From: Aliamphritea ceti
Lineage (GTDB): Bacteria > Pseudomonadota > Gammaproteobacteria > Pseudomonadales > Balneatricaceae
DNA: 64,000 nucleotides
Direction: 5' to 3'
NCBI RefSeq assembly: GCF_024347215.1
Contig: NZ_AP025282.1
Span: forward strand, 2,790,001 to 2,854,000
Shown here: piece by piece, positions 47,415 through 57,285 of the stretch
Position numbering within the stretch: position 1 is the stretch's first letter
Layout of the letters: the number at the start of each line of letters is the position of its first letter
The notes under the pieces: model-generated
Database searches by the model: none
What the model was told of the DNA's origin: nothing
What the model saw: only the letters and a program-made list of their open reading frames with translations
Position numbers and translations under genes: made by a program

Positions 47415-48180
47415 TTTTGCCGTTAACCTCAGCATGCTGTTCACTGAACTACCGCTCAAACAACGTTTTAAAGCTGCTGCTAAGGCTGGCTTTAAAAAAA
47501 TTGAAATCCAGTTTCCTTATGAACTCAGCATTGAGGAAATCAGGCACGAACTGGATGAGCATCAGCTTGAATTGATTTTGATTAACGCGCCAGCCGGAGA
47601 CTGGGCTACAGGTGAACGCGGTATTGCCTGCCACCCAGACAGAATTAATGAGCAACAACAAGGAGTTGCTAAAGCGATTCGCTATGCAACAGCGCTAAAC
47701 TGCCAAAAAATTAATTTACTTGCTGGCATTACTCCCCAAAATAGTGAAAAAGCCCAAGTAAAATCAACGTTTATCCGTAATCTATACAGTACGGCTGTAG
47801 CCTGTGATGCTGAGAACATTCAGCTGGTCAGTGAAGCGATAAATACTCAGGATATTCCTGGCTTTTTCCTTAACACCAGCGACCAGGCATGGCAGCTATT
47901 TGCGGAGGTTGGACATGCCAATCTGAAACTGCAGTTTGATATTTATCATATGCAGATTATGCAGGGGAATCTGATTCAAACCCTGCAGGAAAACATTGAC
48001 CGGATTGGCCACATACAGTTTGCAGATGTACCTGGCCGTCATGAACCAGGTACAGGTGAGATTAATTTCACCAATGTTTTCAATGCAATTGACGCGACAT
48101 CTTATGCTGGATCTGTCAGTCTTGAATATATACCACTGGGCAGTACTCTCACGGGTCTCAGTTGGTTAAATCAATCATAA
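47407..48180 (+). CDS. Hydroxypyruvate isomerase-like TIM barrel protein
   Basis: A 257-residue protein. MLFTELPLKQRFKAAAKAGF, APAGDWATGERGIACHPDR, LVSEAINTQDIPGFFLN, LQFDIYHMQIMQGNL and IQFADVPGRHEPGTGEINF match the Hyi family of xylose-isomerase-like TIM barrels, with metal-binding Glu, Asp, His and Glu. It probably interconverts hydroxypyruvate and tartronate semialdehyde, the substrate of the preceding gene product. Confidence 0.9.
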   Translation: MPDFAVNLSMLFTELPLKQRFKAAAKAGFKKIEIQFPYELSIEEIRHELDEHQLELILINAPAGDWATGERGIACHPDRINEQQQGVAKAIRYATALNCQKINLLAGITPQNSEKAQVKSTFIRNLYSTAVACDAENIQLVSEAINTQDIPGFFLNTSDQAWQLFAEVGHANLKLQFDIYHMQIMQGNLIQTLQENIDRIGHIQFADVPGRHEPGTGEINFTNVFNAIDATSYAGSVSLEYIPLGSTLTGLSWLNQS

Positions 48181-48198
48181 TAAGGTTGTAGGTGAACT

Positions 48199-48738
48199 AT
48201 GAGTTTTGAAGAAGCCACAAAACACCTTCAGGAACTGGAGCAACTAAGTGACTCCGAGCTGGAAAAAAAGGGCAAAAACCAGGAAGAAATGAAGCAGTGG
48301 GCTACTTTTACAGTCGCCGATGAGCTCTATGGCATCGATGTAATGCAGGTTAAGGAAGTGTTGCGTTATACCGAAATAACACCTGTACCAGGCTCCCTGC
48401 CCGGCATTCTTGGCATTATCAACCTGCGGGGTAATGTGGTAACTGTTATCAGCACCCGTGACCTGTTTAATCTTCCGTCATCAGAAATCAATAACGACAC
48501 CCGTGTCGTAGTTGCTGAATTTGATGAAGAAGAAGTTATCGGTATGCTGGTTGATGGTGTTGATGAAGTTATTAACCTGCCAATCAGCGAAGTTGACCGT
48601 GCGCCTAACCTCGGCCGCGACGAAACCGCCCGCCACTATGTTCAGGGTGTTTGCTACCGTGAAGAACAGCTCATTATTTTGCTGGATTTAGTAAAAATGC
48701 TGTCAGGCTATCGCAGCCTGAGCCCTGATTACGCATAA
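48199..48738 (+). CDS. cheW: Chemotaxis coupling protein CheW
   Basis: A 179-residue CheW domain with a 30-residue charged N-terminal extension. WATFTVADELYGIDVMQVKE, EITPVPGSLPGILGIINLRG and VIGMLVDGVDEVINLPIS are diagnostic. It links chemoreceptors to CheA. It lies 18 nt after the hyi-like gene but has its own terminator. The chemoreceptor encoded next may be a partner. Confidence 0.95.
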   Translation: MSFEEATKHLQELEQLSDSELEKKGKNQEEMKQWATFTVADELYGIDVMQVKEVLRYTEITPVPGSLPGILGIINLRGNVVTVISTRDLFNLPSSEINNDTRVVVAEFDEEEVIGMLVDGVDEVINLPISEVDRAPNLGRDETARHYVQGVCYREEQLIILLDLVKMLSGYRSLSPDYA

Positions 48739-48753
48739 AGCATTTATACAATT

Positions 48754-48786
48754 AAGCCTCTGAGCGAAAGCCAGAGGCTTTTTTTT
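48754..48786 (+). terminator. Terminator after cheW
   Basis: AAGCCTCTG AGCGAAAGC CAGAGGCTT followed by a T-run. Confidence 0.93.
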
Positions 48787-49052
48787 GCCTTTAAGGCTCT
48801 CCTCACACCCCTCTACTAATACTTAAGTAAAAGATGCAAAACAGCCCAACTGATATGCATCAATTAACCTACCGATATAGCAGTGACATCCCTGTACAAA
48901 TACCTTAGCAATATCATCATTTTGGTGACTTCCGGCTTTGCATATTAGCTAGGCCGCAATTAAGATTCCGGCTTTTTTTCGTATGCTGATCCAGCAAACG
49001 AGTATATTCCGGCAATCTGTACCCGCCGATCTCTTACGAGGAGACCCTGAGG
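48787..49052. other. Intergenic region before the chemoreceptor gene
   Basis: About 265 nt with no gene. It must hold the chemoreceptor promoter, but I see no secure sigma-70 or sigma-28 match. GAGGAG at 49039-49044 is the likely ribosome binding site. Confidence 0.5.
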
Positions 49053-50597
49053 TTGACTAGCAACACCGAACGCCAATATTCAGCAACAACCCGGCTTATA
49101 TCTACAACAGATCTTGATGGCCGCATTACCTATGCCAATCAGGACTTTATCGACGTTTCCGGATACAGCCTGAAGGAACTGGTCGGACAGCATCACAACC
49201 TTGTTCGGCATACAGATATGCCAAAAGCAGCGTTTGCCGATTTATGGCAACACCTGAAACAGGATCGCCCTTGGATGGGCCTGGTAAAGAACCGCTGTAA
49301 GAACGGTGATCATTATTGGGTTCGTGCTTATGTAACACCTCTGTACAATAATCATGGCGCAAAAATCGGCTATCAGTCTGTTCGTACCCGGCCAAGCGAT
49401 GAAGAAAAACTACTCGCGACCAAGCTATATAAGCGTTTAAATAATGGTTCAAATACTTCTTTTTCACGCCAAAGCTTAGCATTACGTCTTAGCACAACAA
49501 TGTTAGGGGGATTTGCAGCAGTTATTTCCCTGGGCTTTATGCCATTGGATACTGTCACTAAATTTTTGCTAATGGGCACTACTGCAGGTGCCTGTAGTTA
49601 TGCTGCCTACCGTATGCTCAGCCCGCTGCAAAAGCTGCTGGATACCTCCCGTGAAGTCTATGATAACCCTGTCGCTCAGCAAGCCATCACCGGGCGTATG
49701 GATGAAACCGGCGCTATTGAACTTGCAATGCGAATGCAAAAAGCTCAGCAACGGACCATTACCGGACGTATTGAAGATGCCATTGGTACCCTTGACGGGG
49801 TCATACACACCACGCGCGATGCTCTGATTAAAACCAATGCTGGTCTTGAACAACAAAACAGCCAGACAGACATGCTTGCAGCTGCCGCTGAACAAATGTC
49901 CGCCAGTGCCGATGAGATTGCAAATAATACGCAGCAGACATCTGATGAAACCCAGCGGGTAGTCAGCCAGACACATACTGGCAAAACGGTCATCAGCAAT
50001 ATGCACCAGAGTATTGAACAACTTGTTGCTGACGTCAGCGCCGCCTCAGGTTCCTCAGAGCAGCTACGTAATCAGACTCAGGAAATTGGTGCCACGATCA
50101 GTATCATTGACGATATTGCCGATCAGACCAACCTACTCTCGCTCAACGCTGCCATTGAAGCAGCCCGGGCCGGCGAGCATGGTCGAGGCTTTGCTGTTGT
50201 TGCAGATGAAGTTCGTGCCCTGGCAAAACGCACCCAGGAATTTACCGGCGAGATCCACAAAACAATCGACGGCATTCAAAAACAGGTCGACATTACAGTC
50301 AGTACCATGCAGCAGAGCCAGCAAAAAGCACAAAGCAGTATCGATCAGGCAATACAGGCCAACAAAGCCTTTGAAGATGTCGCCGATTCAATTGAGACAA
50401 TCTCTCAGGGTAGCTACCAGATTGCCAGCGCAGCAGGCCAGCAAAGCAGTGCTGCAACTGAAGTCAGTAATAGCATTATGTCTATTCGCATTGTATCTGA
50501 ACAAAGCAGTGAGTCAGTCAGCCAGACAACTGATGCCAGCGAAGAACTTGGCACCCTGGTTGCCGACTTGTCTCAAATTGTCAGTCGCAGTAAATAG
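49053..50597 (+). CDS. Aer-like methyl-accepting chemotaxis protein with PAS domain
   Basis: A 514-residue chemoreceptor starting at TTG 49053, with GAGGAG about 9 nt upstream. The PAS domain (about residues 10-115: STTDLDGRITYANQDFIDVS, GDHYWVRAYVTPLYNN) may hold FAD or another redox ligand. Two short hydrophobic segments follow (about 150-190). The signalling domain has the hairpin DQTNLLSLNAAIEAARAGEH. No periplasmic ligand domain is present. It senses redox or energy state from the cytoplasm and signals through CheW/CheA. Confidence 0.93.
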   Translation: MTSNTERQYSATTRLISTTDLDGRITYANQDFIDVSGYSLKELVGQHHNLVRHTDMPKAAFADLWQHLKQDRPWMGLVKNRCKNGDHYWVRAYVTPLYNNHGAKIGYQSVRTRPSDEEKLLATKLYKRLNNGSNTSFSRQSLALRLSTTMLGGFAAVISLGFMPLDTVTKFLLMGTTAGACSYAAYRMLSPLQKLLDTSREVYDNPVAQQAITGRMDETGAIELAMRMQKAQQRTITGRIEDAIGTLDGVIHTTRDALIKTNAGLEQQNSQTDMLAAAAEQMSASADEIANNTQQTSDETQRVVSQTHTGKTVISNMHQSIEQLVADVSAASGSSEQLRNQTQEIGATISIIDDIADQTNLLSLNAAIEAARAGEHGRGFAVVADEVRALAKRTQEFTGEIHKTIDGIQKQVDITVSTMQQSQQKAQSSIDQAIQANKAFEDVADSIETISQGSYQIASAAGQQSSAATEVSNSIMSIRIVSEQSSESVSQTTDASEELGTLVADLSQIVSRSK

Positions 50598-50610
50598 CCT
50601 GCCCAGCACA

Positions 50611-50638
50611 AAAAACGGACGCATTCGCGTCCGTTTTA
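50611..50638. terminator. Bidirectional terminator between chemoreceptor and yjbQ
   Basis: AAAAACGGACGC ATT CGCGTCCGTTTT, a strong hairpin between converging genes. Confidence 0.9.
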
Positions 50639-50651
50639 ATTTCTAAACTGT

Positions 50652-51056
50652 TTAACCAATGTGAACCGCGATACTGCGATTATGACTACCATGGCGATGC
50701 TCCCAGCAAAACACCCCCTGCCAGGTACCAAGCATTAGCAAACCACCCTGCACCGGCACTGATAAACTGGTTGCCGTCAACGCGGCTTTAATATGTGCAG
50801 GCATATCATCAGCGCCTTCAAAAACATGCGTATATAGAGAGTCATTTTCTGGCACAAGACGCCTGAGCCAGCGTTCAAGATCATACTGCGCACTGGGATC
50901 AGCATTTTCCTGAATACACAGACTGGCGCTGGTATGCTGAATCAGAATCGTACAAAGCCCATCCTTAACGCCGCTGCGCTTTACCACCGCTGACAGTACA
51001 TCAGTAAACTCATACAACCCCTGACCATGGGTTTGCACCTGAAGCGTCGTAACCAT
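50652..51056 (-). CDS. YjbQ family protein (UPF0047)
   Basis: A 134-residue protein. ILIQHTSASLCIQENADPSA and the C-terminal GTWQGVFCWEHRHGSHNR identify YjbQ. Conserved His, Asp and Glu residues line a putative phosphate-handling site; E. coli YjbQ has weak thiamine phosphate synthase activity. Cellular role unsettled. Single gene. Confidence 0.93.
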   Translation of the reverse strand: MVTTLQVQTHGQGLYEFTDVLSAVVKRSGVKDGLCTILIQHTSASLCIQENADPSAQYDLERWLRRLVPENDSLYTHVFEGADDMPAHIKAALTATSLSVPVQGGLLMLGTWQGVFCWEHRHGSHNRSIAVHIG

Positions 51057-51137
51057 TTAGCCTACCTTGTTAGCTACTTTCTTACCTAAACCTCTAGGAA
51101 TTATCTGCAGCTTATCTGCCAGCAAAAAATAAGCAAC

Positions 51138-52082
51138 TCATGCAGACACTTTTGATGGCGCTTTAAGCTTTTCCAGCCAAGCTATTGCAGCAACAGTCAC
51201 CAGACAGCCAAACACCTGCAGTGGCAATAAGACTTCACCCAACCATAACCAGGCAAACAACAATGTCATGCCAGGACCAGCCAGCGCCACCCGGCTCGCA
51301 CGCTCTGCACTCGCACGTCGAATGGCCTCATGCATTAACAGAAATGGCAACACCGTACATACAACAGCAATTAGAACACTCCATACAATACCTTCAACGC
51401 TGTAACTCAGCACTGGACTACCCTGCAAAACGTACAAACCAGTCATAAAAAGAAGGATGAGACTACCGCTGGCTGCTGAAAAAAACGCAGAAGACATCTT
51501 TTGCATGACCCGTTGGCTGTAAACCAGATATATACCGTAGGACATCGCCGCTAACAGTGCCCAGCCAATGCCTTCCAACTGATCAGATTTATGCATAACA
51601 GTCATCCCCCCCATGCCCTGCAACATAACCGCTACCAGGCCTGAATACGCCAGCATTAGAGCTATGATCTGAAATACTCCCGGCATTACACGGTTGAGCA
51701 CTGCATTGATCAACACGACAAATATTGGAAAGGTAAATAAAATCAACCTGGATAATCCCGCATCAATCAATTCCAGTGCATGAAAATCAGCATATGTAGC
51801 AGAAAAAAATAACCCACTGGCAATCAGTAATTGCTTTACCTGACGCCTACTTAAAGCTGTAGCTTGCGGCGAATAATTAGCTCCTCTTCTGGTACGCTGA
51901 TACCAGAACCATAACCAAAAGAGTGGTGCCGCGATCCCAAAGCGTAATAACAGCAATACATTCACGTCGGTCCCAGCGGCATACACAAACTTTGCAACGA
52001 TACCTTTGAAGGATAACGCCGCAGTCGCCACTAATATCATCAGCAACGCCTGCTGTTCTGTACTTTTCAACAATCCGTTCAT
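51138..52082 (-). CDS. EamA/DMT family exporter
   Basis: A 314-residue inner membrane protein with about ten helices in two EamA repeats (first from LLMILVATAALSFKGIVAKF; second from EGIGWALLAAMSYGIYLVYS). The family exports metabolites or amino acids; the substrate cannot be told. It is divergent from the LysR regulator at 52202, which probably controls it. Confidence 0.9.
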   Translation of the reverse strand: MNGLLKSTEQQALLMILVATAALSFKGIVAKFVYAAGTDVNVLLLLRFGIAAPLFWLWFWYQRTRRGANYSPQATALSRRQVKQLLIASGLFFSATYADFHALELIDAGLSRLILFTFPIFVVLINAVLNRVMPGVFQIIALMLAYSGLVAVMLQGMGGMTVMHKSDQLEGIGWALLAAMSYGIYLVYSQRVMQKMSSAFFSAASGSLILLFMTGLYVLQGSPVLSYSVEGIVWSVLIAVVCTVLPFLLMHEAIRRASAERASRVALAGPGMTLLFAWLWLGEVLLPLQVFGCLVTVAAIAWLEKLKAPSKVSA

Positions 52083-52201
52083 TGGTTTACCGCATTTCAG
52101 CTGAGAAAATTTATGCGGTTATTATTTGTCGTCAGACATCATAAATCGATATCATAACAAAGCTATCAGATATTACATTTATGCATATCAGGACATGTCG
52201 C

Positions 52202-53119
52202 ATGGACTCAAAGCATTTACGCAGTTTTTTACACATCGCTGAACTCGGTAATCTGAGCCAGGCAGCCAGCCGCCTTAACCTCAGTCAGCCGGCACTTAGC
52301 CGCCAACTCAAAGCACTGGAAGATGCTGCCGGCACTCGCCTCTTGCATCGCACCGGCCGCGGCGTTCAGCTAACAGATGCTGGCGAGATACTCGCAACCC
52401 GGGCTCGACACATCATTGACGAGCTAGAGCAGCTTAGCAGCGAGCTGGTGGGCTTACAGGAAGAAGTGCGGGGTTCATTATGTATTGGTTTTCCGCCGGC
52501 TGCCGGCAGCCGCTTTGCAGGACCGGTTATTGAAGCATTTCATCGACAGTTTCCAAAGGTAAAGCTAAGAGTCGTGCAACTGTTATCCGGAGCACTGGAG
52601 CGGGCTTTACTGGAAGGTCGTATCGATATCGGTATTCTGTATTCAGGTGCTTTAAGCGCAAACCTGCACACCGAGTTACTGTGGGAAGAATCTATGCAGC
52701 TGATCACGCCAGCCACTGGTATGGCAATTAATCAGCAATATCCAGCCGTACTGAAGCCAGATATTACACTTAAAACAGCGCTCAGCCTGCCGCAGATACT
52801 ACCGAACCGACCGCATGGATTGCGCGCTATGCTGGAGCGTGAAGCATTTCGTCATAACCTGAACCTGAATACGGTAATAGAGGCGGAATCAATGCAGATT
52901 CAAATCGAATTGGTAAGGCGTGGCCTGGGATACACCGTCATGCCAGAGGGTGTGAACTTACCGGAAGACATTCGCAGCCTGGCAATCAAGCAACCTGGTG
53001 TACAACAACCCGGCTTACAACGACAGTGCCTGCTGGCCTGGTCAAAAGATCAGGCCCTCAGCAACGCTGGCAAGGCCATGCAACACATACTGCAACAACA
53101 TATCAGCTCACAGCCATAG
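52202..53119 (+). CDS. LysR family transcriptional regulator
   Basis: A 305-residue regulator from ATG 52202 (MDSKHLRSFLHIAELGNLSQ); a start 7 codons earlier is possible. Winged HTH: AASRLNLSQPALSRQLKALE. Effector domain from about residue 90 (GSLCIGFPPAAGSRFAGPVI). It is similar in style to nitrogen/sulfur regulators (Nac/Cbl-like). Divergent from the EamA exporter with a 119-nt shared control region, so it probably regulates it. Confidence 0.93.
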   Translation: MDSKHLRSFLHIAELGNLSQAASRLNLSQPALSRQLKALEDAAGTRLLHRTGRGVQLTDAGEILATRARHIIDELEQLSSELVGLQEEVRGSLCIGFPPAAGSRFAGPVIEAFHRQFPKVKLRVVQLLSGALERALLEGRIDIGILYSGALSANLHTELLWEESMQLITPATGMAINQQYPAVLKPDITLKTALSLPQILPNRPHGLRAMLEREAFRHNLNLNTVIEAESMQIQIELVRRGLGYTVMPEGVNLPEDIRSLAIKQPGVQQPGLQRQCLLAWSKDQALSNAGKAMQHILQQHISSQP

Positions 53120-53157
53120 AGATTACAGAATCAGCAAAGCTGACCAATATCTGATGA

Positions 53158-53934
53158 TCAGTCAGCTGCCCGATTGAACAACCGGTAAAAGTTTTCTGTT
53201 GTAATACGTGCCACATCCTCGACCCGCAGGCCTTTGATGTCTGCAATACACTGTGCAACTTCTGCCACATAACCCGGCTCGTTTTGCTTGCCACGAAAAG
53301 GCACTGGTGCCAGATAAGGTGAATCCGTTTCAATCAACATTTTATCCAGCGGTGTCTGCTTAACAACTTCGCGTAACTCAGCAGCATTTTTAAATGTAAC
53401 AATGCCAGAGAATGACAACAGATAGTTCATATCCAGAGCCTGACGACCCATATCCCAACTTTCAGTAAAGCAATGTAAAACGCCACCCACTTCGAAGTCT
53501 GCATGATGCTTGAGAATATCCAGCGTATCCTGGCGTGCATCACGGGTATGCACGATGACCGGCAGTTTAGTCAGCTTTGCAGCCTCGAGATGATTGATAA
53601 AACTCTGCTGCTGAATATCAACAGTATCCTGCTGATAAAAGTAATCCAGCCCGGTCTCGCCCAGTGCAACAATTTTTGGTAACGCTGCCTGTTCCAGCAA
53701 TGCTTCCACAGTTACCGGGGCCTCAAAAGTATTCAGAGGGTGCACACCGACCGATGCGTATACCTGATCCAGATCGGCAATCAGATGATACATAGGTGCA
53801 AAGTTTTGCATATCAACACAAACGCACAACATTTTACTGACCTGACGCTCAGCAGCAGTCGTAAGAACACGGGAGAGCGTATCGCCAGAGGCGTAATCCA
53901 GCTTATCTAAATGGCAATGGGAATCTACAAACAT
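53158..53934 (-). CDS. TatD family metal-dependent hydrolase
   Basis: A 258-residue TIM barrel hydrolase. VDSHCHLDKLDY (metal-binding HxH), GETGLDYFYQQ (Glu), PVIVHTRDA, VLHCFTES and IETDSPYLAPVPFRGKQNEP (Asp) give the complete TatD metal site. It is YcfH-like and lies at the end of the holB-pilZ-tatD run as in pseudomonads. Probable 3'-5' DNA exonuclease activity, by family. Confidence 0.95.
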   Translation of the reverse strand: MFVDSHCHLDKLDYASGDTLSRVLTTAAERQVSKMLCVCVDMQNFAPMYHLIADLDQVYASVGVHPLNTFEAPVTVEALLEQAALPKIVALGETGLDYFYQQDTVDIQQQSFINHLEAAKLTKLPVIVHTRDARQDTLDILKHHADFEVGGVLHCFTESWDMGRQALDMNYLLSFSGIVTFKNAAELREVVKQTPLDKMLIETDSPYLAPVPFRGKQNEPGYVAEVAQCIADIKGLRVEDVARITTENFYRLFNRAAD

Positions 53935-54053
53935 CGGACCTGATCACAACACAGTAAAATTGCCGGCATTGTAAGGGAAAAGCCACTAAAAGTAAGCAGT
54001 GAATACTGCTTTAGGGAAACAGGCGCACAGCCTGAGCACTGTGCGAAAGCAGA

Positions 54054-54404
54054 TTACATAGTATCAGTACGTCGACCGGAATTCAGCGCACCGGTAAGAT
54101 AAGTTTCGATCTTTCGTACAAGAGTTGCATCTTCCTGGGAAAGTTGAATACCAATACCAGGAATCCGTCCACCCTGCGCTGCCCGCGGAGTAACCCAGAC
54201 AACTTTTCCTGTTACAGGGATCTTGTCATCTTCTTCCATCAGGGACAGCAGCATAAAAACTTCTTCGCCCAGCTGATAGGTGCGCGGCGTTGGAATAAAC
54301 AACCCACCATTCTGAATGAATGGCATAAAAGCCTTATACAAATCCTCTTTGGTGTTAATACCTAATGACAATATGCCATGGCTCATACGAGGAATTACTG
54401 ACAT
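54054..54404 (-). CDS. pilZ: PilZ domain protein (type IV pilus PilZ)
   Basis: A 116-residue protein. LSLGINTKEDLYKAFMPFIQ and NGGLFIPTPRTYQLGEEVFM, then GKVVWVTPRAAQGGRIPGIG, match PilZ of Pseudomonas. The RxxxR and DxSxxG motifs for cyclic-di-GMP binding are absent, as in canonical PilZ, which instead partners FimX/PilB in pilus assembly. Located between holB and tatD, as in pseudomonads. Confidence 0.92.
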   Translation of the reverse strand: MSVIPRMSHGILSLGINTKEDLYKAFMPFIQNGGLFIPTPRTYQLGEEVFMLLSLMEEDDKIPVTGKVVWVTPRAAQGGRIPGIGIQLSQEDATLVRKIETYLTGALNSGRRTDTM

Positions 54405-54520
54405 CTGGCCGAAGCCTCCCTGAACTTAAGTCTTATCCGGTTGCAACCCAGACTGGTGCTAAAAATTCACACTCAGTCATCGTAATCACAGCTTACTGCA
54501 TTGATTACTAATATTAAAGA

Positions 54521-55531
54521 TCAACGCAGTCCCTGCCAGCCATGAAGTAATTTCTCCAGTAACAGCTGCTTATTAGGATTCAATCTGAACATAACAAGTT
54601 TTCGTGCTTCGTGAATCTCATCTGCGAATGCAAATAAACGCTGAGGATCAGCCCGACGGGAAACCGCCAGCAGCATATTCTGGACATCTTTATGACGTAG
54701 CAATTCAGTATCTTCCTGACCTGCAGCCAGACGGGCAATATCATTCACCAGACCATACAGCCAACCCAGAATCAGATCCAGATCTTCCTTATGAAGCGTC
54801 TGCGCAACGTCCAGTGCACTGCGACGGTTTTTAAGAATATCCGCCAGCCCTGCCAGTACCTTACTGCGTAAACCCAGATAGTCCTGCTGCTTATAAGCCA
54901 ACGCCTGTAAAGGAGAGTTATGAGCAATACGTAATAACTGCTCAGCATCCTGGCTGTCCATGGTTAGCTGTGTTGCCAGCCACTGCGTCGCCATCTCCCC
55001 ATCCGGCGCCACACAGTCAACTCGCTGACAACGACTTTTAATCGTTGGCATAACCTGACCAGAACGATGGGTAATCAATAATAAAACCGTATCTTTACCA
55101 GGCTCTTCAAGCATTTTAAGCAATGCATTGGCTGCATTAACGTTCATGCTCTCAGCAGGGTCAATAATAACTACCCGATAACCGCCCTGTTGCGCAGTTG
55201 AATAAATAAACTCTGTAAGCTCACGAACCTGATCGACCTTAATTGGCTTACCCGGCTCATCAGGCTGCAAATGATATAAGTCAGGATGACCACTACTCTG
55301 AGCCAGCTCACAACTGCGACAGTGCCCACAGGCAGCATCATCTTTAGGCGACTTACATAGCAGATAATTAGCCGTCGCCAGTGCGAAGCAAGCCTTGCCA
55401 ATCCCTTTCGGACCATTAATCATTAAGGCATGAGGCAAGCGCCCCTGACGCTTAAGATCACACAAATACTGCCAGCGCTCTTTAAGCCAGGGTAATACCA
55501 CCGGATGATCTTGCCAGAGCTCGTCACTCAT
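54521..55531 (-). CDS. holB: DNA polymerase III subunit delta'
   Basis: A 336-residue clamp-loader subunit. GPKGIGKACFALATANYLLC in the Walker A position, zinc-binding CGHCRSCELAQSSGHPD, and LLLITHRSGQVMPTIKSRCQ (SRC motif region). As in E. coli, it is a structural stator of the loader. The stop of tmk is 24 nt upstream. Confidence 0.95.
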   Translation of the reverse strand: MSDELWQDHPVVLPWLKERWQYLCDLKRQGRLPHALMINGPKGIGKACFALATANYLLCKSPKDDAACGHCRSCELAQSSGHPDLYHLQPDEPGKPIKVDQVRELTEFIYSTAQQGGYRVVIIDPAESMNVNAANALLKMLEEPGKDTVLLLITHRSGQVMPTIKSRCQRVDCVAPDGEMATQWLATQLTMDSQDAEQLLRIAHNSPLQALAYKQQDYLGLRSKVLAGLADILKNRRSALDVAQTLHKEDLDLILGWLYGLVNDIARLAAGQEDTELLRHKDVQNMLLAVSRRADPQRLFAFADEIHEARKLVMFRLNPNKQLLLEKLLHGWQGLR

Positions 55532-55555
55532 CTCGAATTCCTGTGAAACATTCTG

Positions 55556-56200
55556 TTAAGCCGAAAGGTGCCGTTTAAGAAAGCCTGCCATTACCTTTGC
55601 AATCTGCTCTTGCACTTCGACCAGCGTGACCGATGCATCAATAACAGCAAACCGTTCAGGCTGGTTTTTGGCCCGCTGCAGATAAGCTGCACGCACCCGC
55701 TCGAAAAAACCAATCTGCTCCTGCTCAAAGCGATCTAACGCACCACGCTTTGCAGCGCGCGCCAGGCCGATTTCAACAGGCACATCCAGCAACAGGGTCA
55801 GGTCCGGCTGTAAACCTTTCTGCACCCTTTGTTCTAAATCCAGAATCAGGGACTGATCAAGGCCGCGACCACCACCCTGATACGCAAAGGTGGCATCTGT
55901 AAAGCGATCACATAGCACCCATTGACCCGCCTGCAATGCGGGCTTAATGACTGCCTGCAAATGCTGGGCACGGGCAGCAAACACCATGAGCAACTCAGCA
56001 TCATCGGCAACCGTTTCTTCCCGTGGTGCCAGGAGCATTTCACGAAGCTCTTCAGCCAAAGGTGTACCACCAGGCTCCCGGGTCAGCGCATAACTAACAC
56101 CAGCATCAGCCAGTAACGACTCGATAAACGCCAGATTGGTCGATTTGCCAACACCTTCAGTTCCTTCCAGTGTAATGAAACAACCCTGAGGATTACTCAT
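55556..56200 (-). CDS. tmk: Thymidylate kinase
   Basis: A 214-residue P-loop kinase. FITLEGTEGVGKSTNLAFIE is the Walker A, TREPGGTPLAEELREMLL the DRE/TRE motif, and DRFTDATFAYQGGGRGLD the substrate region. It converts dTMP to dTDP. It starts 12 nt after mltG. Confidence 0.96.
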   Translation of the reverse strand: MSNPQGCFITLEGTEGVGKSTNLAFIESLLADAGVSYALTREPGGTPLAEELREMLLAPREETVADDAELLMVFAARAQHLQAVIKPALQAGQWVLCDRFTDATFAYQGGGRGLDQSLILDLEQRVQKGLQPDLTLLLDVPVEIGLARAAKRGALDRFEQEQIGFFERVRAAYLQRAKNQPERFAVIDASVTLVEVQEQIAKVMAGFLKRHLSA

Positions 56201-56212
56201 ATATATCCTTAC

Positions 56213-57259
56213 TTATTCCGGCGATGAACGGTATGCAGCTTTACGTTTAAGCTGATATTCGCGAACGGCTTTATTATGCTGCTTTAACGTTGCTGAAAAC
56301 TGATGACTACCATCCCCTTTAGCAACAAAGTAAAGCCACTTCTCACCTTCAGGATTAAGCGCAGCCCGGATAGCTTCACGACCAACCATTGCAATAGGCG
56401 TTGGTGGTAAACCAGGGATGGTATACGTATTGTATGCCGTTGGCTTACGCAAATCTTTACGGCGTATGTTGCCTTTGTACTTATCACCCATGCCATAAAT
56501 AACCGTTGGATCTGTTTGCAGACGCATACCTATCTGCATACGACGCACAAATACACCAGCAATCACTGGACGCTCTGCGCTTAAACCAGTTTCCTTTTCA
56601 ACAATAGATGCCATGATCAGCGCCTGATATGGCGCTTTATATGGCAATGCTTTTTTCTCAAACGTTTCAGCCCGGGCCTGCCATTCTTCAGCCAGCACTT
56701 TTTGCTGCAGTTTATGCGCCCTGCGCAATAAATCCAGATCACTCATACCGCGCTGAAACTGATATGTATTGGCAAGAAAACGCCCTTCAGGATGCTCTCC
56801 TTCCATCCCAAGAGCTGTCATTAACTGCTCATCGGTCATGGTATCTGTTTCGTGTATCAATACATCACTTTCAGATAAGCGCATCCGCAGCTGCTTAAAC
56901 GTAGAGCCTTCAATGAGGCTGAAACGATATGAAATACTTTTGCCTTCAATCAGTTGCGTAACCAACTGACGCGGAGTCACACCTGGCTCCAGCAGGAACT
57001 CTCCCGCCTTTAACCGGTGACCTACCTTTTGCATACGGACATAAAATGCCATCCAGTCAGGTTTTGACAACAGGCCTCGCTCCGCCAGTTCGCGCCCTAC
57101 TTTAGGAAAGCTGCTGCCCGACTTAACTAACACCACCTCGGACTGCTCAAGCTGTAAAGGTGAATCCAGATAATCATTCAGCGAACGCCAGCCAAAATAT
57201 GCAACCAGCGCTACAACCGTCAGGGTTAATAAAAAGGAAATGGCAATTTTACGTAACAT
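56213..57259 (-). CDS. mltG: Endolytic murein transglycosylase MltG
   Basis: A 348-residue protein from ATG 57259; the frame is open 35 codons upstream but overlaps pabC. N-terminal membrane anchor IAISFLLTLTVVALVAYFGW (residues 5-24), LysM-like domain (about 45-110), then the YceG catalytic domain with ASIVEKETGLSAERPVIAGV (catalytic Glu) and LQTDPTVIYGMGDKYKG. It cuts nascent glycan strands and sets their length. Confidence 0.95.
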   Translation of the reverse strand: MLRKIAISFLLTLTVVALVAYFGWRSLNDYLDSPLQLEQSEVVLVKSGSSFPKVGRELAERGLLSKPDWMAFYVRMQKVGHRLKAGEFLLEPGVTPRQLVTQLIEGKSISYRFSLIEGSTFKQLRMRLSESDVLIHETDTMTDEQLMTALGMEGEHPEGRFLANTYQFQRGMSDLDLLRRAHKLQQKVLAEEWQARAETFEKKALPYKAPYQALIMASIVEKETGLSAERPVIAGVFVRRMQIGMRLQTDPTVIYGMGDKYKGNIRRKDLRKPTAYNTYTIPGLPPTPIAMVGREAIRAALNPEGEKWLYFVAKGDGSHQFSATLKQHNKAVREYQLKRKAAYRSSPE

Positions 57260-57285
57260 ATGTCTCTCGTTTTTATTATTACTGC

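Noticed and set aside
49147..50646. Several overlapping frames (up to 210 codons) across the chemoreceptor gene
   Set aside because: They are other-frame readings of the well-conserved signalling domain and contain no recognisable domain.
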